Shown piece by piece: positions 54,471-63,731 of a stretch of 64,000 nt of DNA (positions are counted from its first letter, which is position 1; each line of letters starts with the position of its first letter). Source of the stretch: Sulfurospirillum diekertiae (GTDB lineage Bacteria > Campylobacterota > Campylobacteria > Campylobacterales > Sulfurospirillaceae). Below the pieces are notes generated by a model. It saw nothing but the letters and a program-made list of their open reading frames with translations. It was not told the origin of the DNA and made no database searches. The position numbers and the translations under genes were made by a program. The stretch lies in contig NZ_CP021416.1 in assembly GCF_002162315.1 (NCBI RefSeq), forward strand, positions 372,001 through 436,000, written 5' to 3'.

Positions 54471-56990
54471 ATGACAAAGAAAATGGATAGAAGATCGTTT
54501 TTAAGAGCAAGTGGTGGTATTGCTGCGGTAGCGACAGTTAACGCAAATGCAATTCCTTTAGTAGGGGATTCACTGTTCAATGATAAGGCTGAAGGGATCA
54601 GTGCTTCGCATTACGGTGCTTTCAAAACAGGGGTACGCAATTCTCGTTTTGAACAAGCGATTCCTCTTGAGGGAGACCATTATCCTTCAACCATGATCGA
54701 TGCATTACCTGCTCGAACTTATGCGCAGGATCGTATTTTATACCCATGTGTTCGTGAAGGGTATCTCAAAAATGGTTACAAAAGCGACAAAAGTAAACGA
54801 GGGTCTGACAAATACGTTCGTGTATCATGGGAGACCGCATATGATTTAGTCGCCAATGAGATGAAACGTATTTATAAAGATTTTGGACATGATGCCATTT
54901 ACGGTGGAAGTTACGGATGGTTTTGTGTTGGAAGCCTCAATAACCCACAAGCACTTCTTGGAAGAATGCTTGGTGTTGCAGGAGGATATACCTCACGCAC
55001 ATGTACTTATTCAACCCATGCAATTCGCCAAATTACCCCTTATATTACAGGTACCGATGAGTCAAGTGCGCAACCAACGGTTTATCCTGTATTGATTGAA
55101 AATACAGAATGCATCGTTTTTTGGGGCGCTGATCTTGTCAACTCCAACCAAATTGCGTGGGGTGTTCCTGATCATGAAGTGTATGGTTACTTGAAACAAC
55201 TCAAAGAAGAAGCTAAAAAACGTGGTTTGAAATTTTATATTATTGATCCAGTGTATAACAATACCGGTATGTATTTTGATGCAGAACATATTCAAGTGCG
55301 TCCAACCACTGATGTTGCCTTGATGCTTGGTATGGCGCATTACCTTTACAGTGAAAACCTTTACAGCAAAGATTTTATGCACAAATATACGATTGGATTT
55401 GATGAATTCAAAAAATACCTTTTGGGTGAATCTGAAGATATGGTCGCTAAAACGCCTGAGTGGGCAGCCAAAATTTGTGGTGTTGATGCCAATATAATCA
55501 AAATGCTTGCGAAAGAGTTTGTGAGTAAACGTACGATGCTGATGGGTGGATGGGCAACACAAAGAGCACATCATGGCGAGCAACCTAACTGGATGTTGAT
55601 TACGCTTGCAAGTATGATCGGACAAATCGGTCTTCCTGGTGGAGGTTATGCATGTAATTATCACTACTCTGGAAATGGTGTCCCTATGCCAGCCGCTGCT
55701 ACGGGTAATACACTGAGTAATGCAGATGCCAATGCCAAAGAGTACGCAAGTGCCTCTCCGGGACTTTCAGGCATTAGTGTTAAATCCAAAATGGATGGTC
55801 CATGGAAACAACGTAAAATGGAAGTCATACCCGTATCACGTATCGTTGAGTGCTTAGAAAATCCAGGGGCAGACTATAATTTTGACGGTAAATCTTACAA
55901 ATATCCTGATCTCAAAATGGCATATTGGGCTGGTGGAAATCCATTCCATCATCATCAAGATCGTAACCGTATGATTGAAGCGTGGCAAAAATTAGACACC
56001 TTTGTTGTACAAGATGCTTTCTGGACAGCAACGGCCCGAATGGCAGATATTGTGCTTCCAACGACGTTAACAACGGAGCGTAACGATATTACAAAATCAC
56101 AATCCAATGCCTATATTTTTGCGATGAAGCAAGCTTCAAAACCGTATGGTGAAGCGATGGATGATTTTGATATTTTTGTCAATATCTTAAGACGATTTAC
56201 CGCTGAACAAGTGTTGGCGTTTACAGAGGGAAAAACGAAAATGGAATGGGTAAAGTCCTTCTACAATGCCTCGTATGCAAAAGCCAAAAAATCGGGTGTG
56301 GTTATGCCGACATTTGATGAGTTTTGGGAGAAAGGGTTTGTCTATTTTGAAACTCCAGAAAGTGCGAAAAAATTTATCAAGATGGAAGGCTTTAGAAAAA
56401 ATCCTGTGATTAATCGTTTGGGAACACCTTCGGGCAAAATTGAGATTTTCTCTAAAAAAATTGCGGGCTACAACTATAAAGGGTGCAAAGGTCATCCAAT
56501 GTGGTTTGAGCCAATGGAGTGGTTAGGAAGTAAAGTAGCCAAAGAGTTCCCACTCAACCTTATCTCTCCACATCCTAAATACCGCCTTCACTCACAGCTT
56601 AACAACACATGGCTCAGAGATTTAGAAGAAGTCCAAGGGCGTGAACCCATCTGGATTAATACGAAAGATGCGCAAAAACGCGGTATTCAAAATGGTGATG
56701 TGGTTCGTATCTTTAACAAACGTGGACAAGTTCTAGGGGGTGCAGTGGTCACCGAAGCGATTATGGAAGGTGCAGTGAGAATGCAAGAGGGTGCGTGGTA
56801 TGACCCACAAGTGCCTGGTAAAATTGGTTCGTTGTGTGTGCATGGCGATGTCAATGTGCTTACTCCCGATGTTGGCACTTCCGAATTGGCACAAGGAAAT
56901 CAAGCAACTGCTTTGGTAGAGATCGAAAAATTCAAAGGGGAGCTTCCAGAGATTGGAATCTTTAAAGCCCCAAAAATCAAAGGTATTTAA
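54471..56990 (+). CDS. torA: TorA-like periplasmic molybdenum TMAO/S-oxide reductase
   Basis: An 839-residue DMSO-reductase-family enzyme from the ATG at 54471 after AAGGAGAACACA. A twin-arginine signal (DRRSFLRASGG) exports it folded. The Mo-ligand serine is Ser147 in YGGSYGW, the pattern of TMAO/DMSO/biotin-sulfoxide reductases; the iron-sulfur Cys cluster of formate dehydrogenase-type enzymes is absent. The C-terminal guanine-dinucleotide domain is intact (SPHPKYRLHSQLNNTWLRD). The next gene, overlapping by one base, is its cytochrome. The pair matches Campylobacter jejuni Cj0264c/Cj0265c. Substrate range (TMAO, DMSO, other S- or N-oxides) is not predictable. Confidence 0.92.
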   Translation: MTKKMDRRSFLRASGGIAAVATVNANAIPLVGDSLFNDKAEGISASHYGAFKTGVRNSRFEQAIPLEGDHYPSTMIDALPARTYAQDRILYPCVREGYLKNGYKSDKSKRGSDKYVRVSWETAYDLVANEMKRIYKDFGHDAIYGGSYGWFCVGSLNNPQALLGRMLGVAGGYTSRTCTYSTHAIRQITPYITGTDESSAQPTVYPVLIENTECIVFWGADLVNSNQIAWGVPDHEVYGYLKQLKEEAKKRGLKFYIIDPVYNNTGMYFDAEHIQVRPTTDVALMLGMAHYLYSENLYSKDFMHKYTIGFDEFKKYLLGESEDMVAKTPEWAAKICGVDANIIKMLAKEFVSKRTMLMGGWATQRAHHGEQPNWMLITLASMIGQIGLPGGGYACNYHYSGNGVPMPAAATGNTLSNADANAKEYASASPGLSGISVKSKMDGPWKQRKMEVIPVSRIVECLENPGADYNFDGKSYKYPDLKMAYWAGGNPFHHHQDRNRMIEAWQKLDTFVVQDAFWTATARMADIVLPTTLTTERNDITKSQSNAYIFAMKQASKPYGEAMDDFDIFVNILRRFTAEQVLAFTEGKTKMEWVKSFYNASYAKAKKSGVVMPTFDEFWEKGFVYFETPESAKKFIKMEGFRKNPVINRLGTPSGKIEIFSKKIAGYNYKGCKGHPMWFEPMEWLGSKVAKEFPLNLISPHPKYRLHSQLNNTWLRDLEEVQGREPIWINTKDAQKRGIQNGDVVRIFNKRGQVLGGAVVTEAIMEGAVRMQEGAWYDPQVPGKIGSLCVHGDVNVLTPDVGTSELAQGNQATALVEIEKFKGELPEIGIFKAPKIKGI

Positions 56991-57553
56991 TGCGTATAGT
57001 GAAATTTATAGCGCCATTGTGTGCTGCAACAATGATGTTTGCGGCTGGAGATGCATTTTTAAACAAAAATGCATCACTGTATACAGACGCAAGTGAAGGA
57101 TCAGCTCTAGGTGAGCTGATCGTCTCTTCTCCTGTTAAAGAACTATCCAAAAGCGGTGATTTTACAGAAGTTGAGTTTGTTGGCTTTATGCCAGAAGGTA
57201 GTACCATTGCCTATGAAAAGACAGGTATTTTAATGGTGGGATTTGAGGCAAAAAATGCCTCTGCGTATAAAATTCTTGGACAGAAAAAAGATGAATACGA
57301 TACCGTGTGGCTTAATGTCTCCGTCAAAGGTTTTGTCAAAAGCGATGCCCTTGGAAGTGATAAGGCTAAAATCTTGGCAAATGGCAAAGCCCTTTTTCAA
57401 GGCAAATGTGGCGCATGTCATCCTATTCATGCGGAAGATGAGTTTGAACCCAATGTTTGGCCAAGTATCATAGACGCCATGGGTGTTCAAGCCGGTCTTT
57501 CAAAAGCTGAGAAATTCAGCATTGAAAAGTACCTTCAAAATTTTCAAAAATAA
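56990..57553 (+). CDS. Mono-haem cytochrome c partner of the TorA-like reductase
   Basis: A 187-residue exported cytochrome with signal peptide RIVKFIAPLCAATMMFAAG, an SH3-like N-terminal domain of about 110 residues, and a C-terminal cytochrome domain with one haem site (CGACH). It resembles the C-terminal domain of TorC and C. jejuni Cj0265c, which passes electrons to the reductase without a NapC-type tetrahaem domain. Its ATG overlaps the torA stop (TAATG), so the two are coupled. A terminator follows. Confidence 0.88.
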   Translation: MRIVKFIAPLCAATMMFAAGDAFLNKNASLYTDASEGSALGELIVSSPVKELSKSGDFTEVEFVGFMPEGSTIAYEKTGILMVGFEAKNASAYKILGQKKDEYDTVWLNVSVKGFVKSDALGSDKAKILANGKALFQGKCGACHPIHAEDEFEPNVWPSIIDAMGVQAGLSKAEKFSIEKYLQNFQK

Positions 57554-57563
57554 CACTTCGTAT

Positions 57564-57597
57564 GCTTCGTCAGTCCCCTCTGGCGAAGCGTTTTTTT
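57564..57597 (+). terminator. Rho-independent terminator after torA-cytochrome
   Basis: GCTTCGTCAG paired with CTGGCGAAGC (one mismatch), 6-base loop, then T7. Confidence 0.85.
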
Positions 57598-57665
57598 CAC
57601 TCATAGTGTCAAAAGATAAAATTGGCTAAAATCTTTACATGTAAAGTCATTTAAAAGGAGCGTGA

Positions 57666-58307
57666 ATGGAACTTTGGTTGGAAAAACTCAAATCTTTACG
57701 ATTACTTTATGCGGAAGATGAAGAGGGAATTCGCAAACCTATGGCCAATACACTCTCATATTATCTTAAAGAGGTCCTTGAAGCACGTAATGGTGAAGAG
57801 GGGCTGGATATGTACTATGAACAGCGCCCCGATATCATTTTAACCGATCTTAGAATGCCCAAAAAAGATGGGCTTTATATGGTCAAAGAGATCAGAAAAA
57901 ACGACAAAACAACGCCTATTTTGATGATTACGGCACATACGGATAAAGAATATTTACTCAGTGCGATTGAGCTTAAGATCGAAAAATACCTGATTAAACC
58001 GATTGCTCTTGATGAACTTTTGGGAGGGCTAAAACTCTGTGTTAACGAGATAGAACTCGGTCGTTCCATTTTCCTTGAGTGTAAAAATTGTCAGTTTGAC
58101 TTAAAAAATAAACGCATTATCCACACGGATGGTAGTGAAGTTGAACTCACGCATAAAGAGTCTGATTTTTTAGAGCTATTGTTACGTAAAAAAGGGATGG
58201 TCGTTAGCTACGAAGAGATAGAGATGAATGTCTGGAAAGAGGAGTATATGAGCATTGCGGCTCTTCGGACACTGGTTAAGTCGCTGCGTAAAAAAACTTC
58301 CGAATAG
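57666..58307 (+). CDS. OmpR-family response regulator
   Basis: A 213-residue two-domain regulator. The receiver (about 10-125) has the phosphoacceptor Asp61 in ILTDLRMPKKDG and Lys in YLIKPI. The winged-helix DNA-binding domain (about 140-210) has LTHKESDFLELLLRKKGMVVSYEEIEMNVW. The ATG follows AAAAGGAGCGTGA, and a palindrome lies about 20 bases upstream (57634). First gene of a regulator/binding-protein/kinase operon immediately downstream of the TorA-like reductase, which it probably controls. Confidence 0.92.
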   Translation: MELWLEKLKSLRLLYAEDEEGIRKPMANTLSYYLKEVLEARNGEEGLDMYYEQRPDIILTDLRMPKKDGLYMVKEIRKNDKTTPILMITAHTDKEYLLSAIELKIEKYLIKPIALDELLGGLKLCVNEIELGRSIFLECKNCQFDLKNKRIIHTDGSEVELTHKESDFLELLLRKKGMVVSYEEIEMNVWKEEYMSIAALRTLVKSLRKKTSE

Positions 58308-58342
58308 TTTTATTAAAAATTACTCTCAATCAGGATACAGTT

Positions 58343-59941
58343 TTGAGGTTTAGCCTCCTTTTATGTCTCCTTATTCACCTGCTATGGGGTGCTGAACTTG
58401 GCATAGAAAAAGAACAGTACTCTGAAGACACACGTGTAAAGCATGTTTTGCAGGGACGTGACCCAAGATCACATATCAAAGTTTTTTTGCCTTCAATGTC
58501 TTATAACTATGTCTCACGTTTGGTCAATGAAGGGTTGGTAAGGCTTGCAGAAAATGATGCAGGATGGGAATATGCGCTAGCCGTGAAGAGTACAAAACTC
58601 TCACCACTTCTGTATGAATTTGAGTTACGTCAAGGTGTACGCTTTCAAGATGGAACACCTTTTGATGCCGATTCGGTTATCCACAATTTTAGTTATTTCT
58701 TAAAAGAACCCTTCAACTATACCAATATTCACCACGCGTTAAAAAGCATTGAAAAAGTCTCACGGTATAAAATTCGTCTGCATCTCTCTGAGCCGTATGG
58801 GATGCTTTATCGTGATCTTGCACGTATTTATATCTACTCAGAGGCGTACCTCAAAACATTTGGGTGGGCAGGAGCGGAAACGGGAGCCAATATTAAAGCC
58901 TCAGGACCGTATGGATTAGGACCATATATCTTAGTGGAAGGGATGATTACGGGGCGCAAACAGACGCCCAAAGCGGTGCTTAAAGCCAATCCTTATTATT
59001 GGCAGAGGGAGTACCCTTCGATTGAAACAATCACATTTTATACGGAGCTTGCAACATCTGAAGCCCTTAATTTAGCACTGTTTAAAGATGGTGGGCTTGA
59101 TTTTATGCAAATTCCCTTTAATAAAAAAATTGAAACCATGCTCTCGCCGTATGCTAAACTTGTCTCCATGCCTTCAACGCATAATTTTACAATCTATTTT
59201 AATCTTCTCAAACATACGTCACCCATTGCCCGTAAAGAGGTGCGCCAAGCTCTAAACTGTGCTTTGAATCAACAAAGCTTGCTTGATTTTACCTATAAAA
59301 AAGAGGGTAGGCTTAATCCTGCAGCATTAAGTAAAACACAGTGCCCTTTAGATACAGCAACACTCAAGCGCCTTTTAAAAGGGCTTGAGTTGCATGTTGC
59401 CACACAAGATTCGCTTCTTTTTTTATGGAAAGGAATTGAGTATCAACTCTCTATGTATGGCGTAAAGCTTCACTATACGATTACGACCAGTGAAAAAGAG
59501 ATTTATGATTTGATGCAAAAAAATCATAAACATGTGCAGTCATGGGATATTTTGATTCAAAATACACAGGATTGGTATGGTAGGCATCCTTGGCCTGTGT
59601 TTATTCGTTATCAAGAAGGTAATCCATGGAGTTTTGTCCATCATGATGCCTTGATGAAGAGTTATATTGAAGAATTTTTTACTTTAGAACAAGACGACCC
59701 CCGCTTTAAAATAGTGTGCAAAAAGATTCAAGATCGCGCGAAAGAGGAGGCCTATATGTTGTTTGTTCCTATTCCAAATGCCGTATTTGCTATGAATAAA
59801 GAGCTGGTATTTGAGCCCCTTGGCATTGGTATGCAGCCCTTTTGGAAAGCTAAAATTACGGATCAACACTGGTCGATTCGTGGTGATAACCCGTATCCTA
59901 AAGAGCTTCGAACCCCCATCTTTCCAAAGCGATTACCATGA
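58343..59941 (+). CDS. Periplasmic SBP_bac_5 (DppA/NikA-like) binding protein inside a two-component operon
   Basis: A 532-residue family-5 solute-binding protein. It starts at TTG (58343), seven bases after AGGA, giving signal peptide MRFSLLLCLLIHLLWGAELG. Family segments are VNEGLVRLAENDAGWEYALA, FELRQGVRFQDGTPFDADSVIHNF and GPYGLGPYILVEG. No permease or ATPase is nearby; instead it lies between the response regulator and histidine kinase, with an ATGA overlap with the kinase. It therefore probably serves as a periplasmic ligand receptor for the kinase, as TorT does for TorS, although TorT belongs to a different fold class. Ligand unknown. Confidence 0.88.
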   Translation: MRFSLLLCLLIHLLWGAELGIEKEQYSEDTRVKHVLQGRDPRSHIKVFLPSMSYNYVSRLVNEGLVRLAENDAGWEYALAVKSTKLSPLLYEFELRQGVRFQDGTPFDADSVIHNFSYFLKEPFNYTNIHHALKSIEKVSRYKIRLHLSEPYGMLYRDLARIYIYSEAYLKTFGWAGAETGANIKASGPYGLGPYILVEGMITGRKQTPKAVLKANPYYWQREYPSIETITFYTELATSEALNLALFKDGGLDFMQIPFNKKIETMLSPYAKLVSMPSTHNFTIYFNLLKHTSPIARKEVRQALNCALNQQSLLDFTYKKEGRLNPAALSKTQCPLDTATLKRLLKGLELHVATQDSLLFLWKGIEYQLSMYGVKLHYTITTSEKEIYDLMQKNHKHVQSWDILIQNTQDWYGRHPWPVFIRYQEGNPWSFVHHDALMKSYIEEFFTLEQDDPRFKIVCKKIQDRAKEEAYMLFVPIPNAVFAMNKELVFEPLGIGMQPFWKAKITDQHWSIRGDNPYPKELRTPIFPKRLP

Positions 59942-61617
59942 AAAAGATCCAGATAAAATATAAACTGTTTCTATTGTTTAGCGTTTCATTTATTGGAATG
60001 CTAATCCTCGCGGAGCGCTCGTTTAAACTTTCACAAGAAAACATCAGTAATGCCACGACCATTTTTGAAAACTCACAAAGTACCCAGCATTTGCAAGAGA
60101 ACTACATTGAGCCGATTAACGCTTTACGTGAAATGAGCCTTTCCTTAGTCATGTCGCCGAATGAGGATTATCGTAAGACGATTGAGGCCGATATTATGAA
60201 ACAGCGTGAGAATCTTGAAGCAAACTTTCTTAAGCTTGATTCCAAGACGTATGATTTTTGGGAAGCCTACGCAAGCAGTGTTGAAAAAACCTGTACTTAT
60301 ATTGCCGCACGCTTTGAAGAGGGTGCATTTGTGCACGTTAATTCCATTGAGCGCGATCACTACTACGCCCTTTTAAATCGTCTTAAAGCCCTTCAGCATG
60401 ATGCCGTAAATCAAGCAGAACACAATTTTGCGGACATTCAAACCAGTGCGCAGGCTTTGAAATATGAATTAGCCATACTGATTCTTGCTCTTTCAAGTTT
60501 AGTCTTTACTGTAGGATATTTGCTCTCCAACCATATTGTCTCTTCTATTTTGAAGTTGCAAGAGGGGCTTAAAGATTTTTTTGGTTATTTGGAGACTAAA
60601 AATATCCTACCTAAACCGATTGAATTGAACAGTAGAGATGAACTTGATGATATGTCAAAACTGCTCAATCGTAACATTGCTCAAGCATCTGCAAATATTG
60701 AGCAAGACATTATTTTTGTCGAAGATGCGATTAATGTGGTCAATGACCTTAAAATGGGAAAACTCTCCTCACGTCTGCATGCGACAGCACAGGCTCAAGA
60801 ATTGCGACTGCTCAAAGATGTCGTCAATGCCATGATCGATAATTTGGAATCTAAGATTAATGAAGAGATTTTCAAACGCAGTGAACAAGAAAAACTGCTC
60901 ATTCAACAAAGTAAGCTTGCCAGTATGGGTGAGATGATTGGTAATATCGCCCATCAATGGAGGCAACCCCTTGGGGAGCTGAGTGCCCTTTTGATTAACC
61001 TTCAAGTGAAGCATGAATTCAATGATCTGGATGATGCCTATATGCTCGCATCTATTCAGCAGTGTGTTAAAATAAACTCGTTTATGTCTGGCACCATCAG
61101 TGATTTTCAAAACTTTTTCAAACCTTCCAAAGAGAAAGAAGTCTTTGAAATCAGTGAAGCATGTGAGCGTGCCATTTCTATTTTACAAGCTTCATTGAAG
61201 TACCATGGCATCGAATTTTCATTTGATATTTCAGAAAAAATGGAGGTGCTTGGCTACCCCAATGAGTTTGCCCAAGCGCTTCTTAATATTCTCTCCAACG
61301 CTAAAGATGTTCTCAGTGAGCGTGAGATTAACAATCCTTTTATTCGGCTCTATCTCAAGAAGGGATACAAATACATTTTGATTGTGATTGAAGATAATGG
61401 TGGAGGAATTGCAAACGAGCATATGGATCGTATTTTTGAGCCTTACTTTACCACCAAATATGCAAAACAAGGTACAGGTATTGGGCTTTATATGACCAAG
61501 ATGATTATTGAAAATAATATGGGTGGAGTTATCAATGTCAAAAATACAGAATCAGGAGCTCTTTTTACCATTAAATTACCCAGTGTTATGGATGTAGACA
61601 CTGTTGCCTTAGCCTAA
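59938..61617 (+). CDS. Membrane sensor histidine kinase
   Basis: A 559-residue kinase: helix 1 (LFLLFSVSFIGMLIL, about 10-25), a helical periplasmic domain of about 150 residues, helix 2 (about 182-205), a HAMP-like linker with coiled coil, a HisKA-type H-box with His339 in NIAHQWRQPLGELSALL, and an ATPase domain with EDNGGGI and GTGIGLYMTK. The periplasmic helical bundle resembles sensors that read a partner protein. The neighbouring binding protein is the likely input and the OmpR-type regulator the output. Confidence 0.92.
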   Translation: MKKIQIKYKLFLLFSVSFIGMLILAERSFKLSQENISNATTIFENSQSTQHLQENYIEPINALREMSLSLVMSPNEDYRKTIEADIMKQRENLEANFLKLDSKTYDFWEAYASSVEKTCTYIAARFEEGAFVHVNSIERDHYYALLNRLKALQHDAVNQAEHNFADIQTSAQALKYELAILILALSSLVFTVGYLLSNHIVSSILKLQEGLKDFFGYLETKNILPKPIELNSRDELDDMSKLLNRNIAQASANIEQDIIFVEDAINVVNDLKMGKLSSRLHATAQAQELRLLKDVVNAMIDNLESKINEEIFKRSEQEKLLIQQSKLASMGEMIGNIAHQWRQPLGELSALLINLQVKHEFNDLDDAYMLASIQQCVKINSFMSGTISDFQNFFKPSKEKEVFEISEACERAISILQASLKYHGIEFSFDISEKMEVLGYPNEFAQALLNILSNAKDVLSEREINNPFIRLYLKKGYKYILIVIEDNGGGIANEHMDRIFEPYFTTKYAKQGTGIGLYMTKMIIENNMGGVINVKNTESGALFTIKLPSVMDVDTVALA

Positions 61618-61624
61618 AACAAAG

Positions 61625-61655
61625 TTTACATGTAAGGAAAATCCTTACATGTAAA
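61625..61655. repeat. Double palindrome forming a 14-bp hairpin
   Basis: TTTACATGTAAGGA (61625-61638) and TCCTTACATGTAAA (61642-61655) are exact complements with an AAA loop. The element lies eight bases after the kinase stop and a few bases from the restored stop of the convergent chemoreceptor. Likely a shared 3' terminator. Confidence 0.8.
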
Positions 61656-61736
61656 AAGGGTTACGCCTTAATATTTTTTTCTGCAATCATTGCATCAAGG
61701 GTGACAAAAAGTGTTTTACTCTCATTTTCAATCTCT

Positions 61737-63113
61737 TTAAAGTAGTTGATAATTTGCGTTTTTTTCATCTAAGAGATTAGAAGAGGTAGTATGAATCAAT
61801 TTAGCGACTTCGAGAACATGGTTGTGGAAGTTCTGATGTGGCTTATAAAGCTCTTTAAAGCTTTTAGTTTCTCCAAAAATCTTCTCGCCATCATGATGAT
61901 ACCACTCGCCAAGACTGCATGTCTCATGGTTTTGAAATACGACATCTTTATCATTGACATAAACGGCACTGTAGGCATTAGATTTAAAGATAGCATGGTT
62001 CATCTTTGCCAAGGTAATGAAGATCGTTTGTTGAATGGTATTGATATTGATCGAAGTGGTATTGGAGTGAGAAATAAGGCTATTGAAAGTCGCACTTAAT
62101 TTATCAAGTGTTTTAGTGGAAGCATCGGCATCGCTTTTCATGGCTTCAGCATTGGTCTCAAGACCCGATGTCTCTTGTTGGAGCATCTTAATGGATACTG
62201 CAATTTCAGCCGTTGCCTTTTGTGTTGTTTCAGCCAGTTTACGAACTTCATCCGCAACGACGGCAAAACCACGACCATGTTCTCCTGCACGAGCTGCTTC
62301 AATGGCGGCATTGAGCGCTAATAAATTGGTTTTATCAGCAATATCATTGATCATGTCAACCACATTACTAATGTCTCTAGTTCGTTGCGCTAAGACACCA
62401 ATACTCTGTTCATTTTGATTTACAAATTCGACCAACGAGGTGATTTTAGCAATCGTATCACGTAGATTTTGGTAACTGCCCTTGGTCTCATCTGCGTAGA
62501 TTTCACCATCGTGTGCAATTGCTTTAAGACGCTCTACAATGGTGGATAAATTGGATTGTACGGTAGAAAAGTCATGCGATCCACTGCTGATTTGCGCAAG
62601 TTCAGCGTTGAGAGTATTTCGTGCAATAAATTCATGAGTTTGCTGCATAGCACGAACGGATTGATTGACCATATTGGTCTGTTCCCTAAATTCGCCATGC
62701 ATTCCTTTTTGTAAAATTTTACGGCTAAAATCTTCTTTAGATGCTGCTAAAATGGTAGATTTTATCTCTTTTGTAACCAGTTCGAAGTTATCTAAAAGGG
62801 AGTTCATATTGGAGCAGAGAAGTTTGAGTTCTCCCCCATCATTGACATTAACAATACGTCCATGCAAATTACCGTGTTCGCTTTCTTTGACAATATCGGC
62901 AAGGGCATGAATGGTCTTTTGCACTTTACGAATATTGATAAACATAAACCAACCCAATGCAAAATTACAGAAATTGATAATTTGAATCCAATGGAAGCCA
63001 TTAATGGTAACTTCTAAACAGAATGCAATAAAAAAAATAACCAGCGAAATAAGGTTGGCATCTTGAATTTTGGCTAGAGAAGATCTATTCATAAGAGAGG
63101 ATGAAGGCATCAT
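61737..63113 (-). CDS. CetA-like methyl-accepting chemotaxis protein with CZB domain, frameshifted 3' end
   Basis: A 458-residue chemoreceptor. A short membrane hairpin ([15 protein letters not shown] and [16 protein letters not shown]) replaces a periplasmic sensor. A HAMP-like region follows, then the signalling hairpin tip with [19 protein letters not shown], and a C-terminal CZB zinc-binding region ([27 protein letters not shown]). Removing one A from the A7 run near 61763-61769 extends the protein by [19 protein letters not shown] and beyond to a stop at 61661-61663, clearly the real C-terminus. As written it ends early at NANYQLL. It forms an operon with the PAS gene upstream, resembling the Campylobacter CetB/CetA energy-taxis pair. 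Confidence 0.87.
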   Translation of the reverse strand: MMPSSSLMNRSSLAKIQDANLISLVIFFIAFCLEVTINGFHWIQIINFCNFALGWFMFINIRKVQKTIHALADIVKESEHGNLHGRIVNVNDGGELKLLCSNMNSLLDNFELVTKEIKSTILAASKEDFSRKILQKGMHGEFREQTNMVNQSVRAMQQTHEFIARNTLNAELAQISSGSHDFSTVQSNLSTIVERLKAIAHDGEIYADETKGSYQNLRDTIAKITSLVEFVNQNEQSIGVLAQRTRDISNVVDMINDIADKTNLLALNAAIEAARAGEHGRGFAVVADEVRKLAETTQKATAEIAVSIKMLQQETSGLETNAEAMKSDADASTKTLDKLSATFNSLISHSNTTSININTIQQTIFITLAKMNHAIFKSNAYSAVYVNDKDVVFQNHETCSLGEWYHHDGEKIFGETKSFKELYKPHQNFHNHVLEVAKLIHTTSSNLLDEKNANYQLL

Positions 63114-63187
63114 AACTGACCTTTAACTGAGATAGGGTAGTGTCTAAAAGTGCGCTAGAAGCTTGCACACCACCTGTTTGTTCTGCA

Positions 63188-63592
63188 TCAAGCATTTTTT
63201 TTATACAGAGGAATAATCACTTCAAGCCCTTTTGGACTTGGTGCACGGCGCACGGAATGATAACCAATGATTTGATTTGTTTTAGTATCGGTAACGGGAG
63301 TAATGTACGCATGAACCCAATAGTAATAATTATTCTTCGTACGATTTTTGACGTACGCAAAAACTTCATTTCCAGCTTGCACACGATCCCATAAAAGTTT
63401 GAAAATAGCTTTAGGCATATCAGGATGGCGCAAGATATTGTGTGGCATGCCAATAAGTTCTTGTTCTTTATAACCAGAAATCTCAATAAAAAGATCGTTG
63501 GCATAGGTAATTCTGCCTTTTAGGTCAGTTTTAGAGACAATAAAAAGGTTTTCGTCAAAGTGAAGTTCTTCACCTTTTTGGGTAATAGACAC
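63188..63592 (-). CDS. PAS-domain (CetB/Aer-like) redox sensor, frameshifted 3' end
   Basis: A cytosolic PAS protein from the GTG at 63592 (MSITQKGEELHFDENLFIVSK), eight bases after AGGAG. Aer-type PAS features are SKTDLKGRITYANDLFIEISGY, HNILRHPDMPKAIF and KNNYYYWVHAYITPV. Removing one A from the A8 run near 63197-63204 extends it beyond PLYKK with MLDAEQTGGVQASSALLDTT to a stop at 63085-63087, overlapping the chemoreceptor start by 29 bases. This is the bipartite arrangement of CetB with CetA; flavin binding is inferred. Both genes of the pair are disrupted by a single extra A. Confidence 0.83.
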   Translation of the reverse strand: MSITQKGEELHFDENLFIVSKTDLKGRITYANDLFIEISGYKEQELIGMPHNILRHPDMPKAIFKLLWDRVQAGNEVFAYVKNRTKNNYYYWVHAYITPVTDTKTNQIIGYHSVRRAPSPKGLEVIIPLYKKNA

Positions 63593-63731
63593 GGCAGTAA
63601 CTCCTCTAAATCCAATTAAAATTAAAAAAACTAGTATAACCAAAAAAGAGATAACTCATCACCACCTAAATGATGAATATCTATTCACTTTTCAAAAGAT
63701 TACCTTTAGTAACAAATGTAATTTTGATATT

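Noticed and set aside
55062-55664. Long minus-strand open frame of 200 codons
   Set aside because: It lies antisense within the clearly coding torA-like gene, has a Cys/His-rich non-protein-like composition and no ribosome site.
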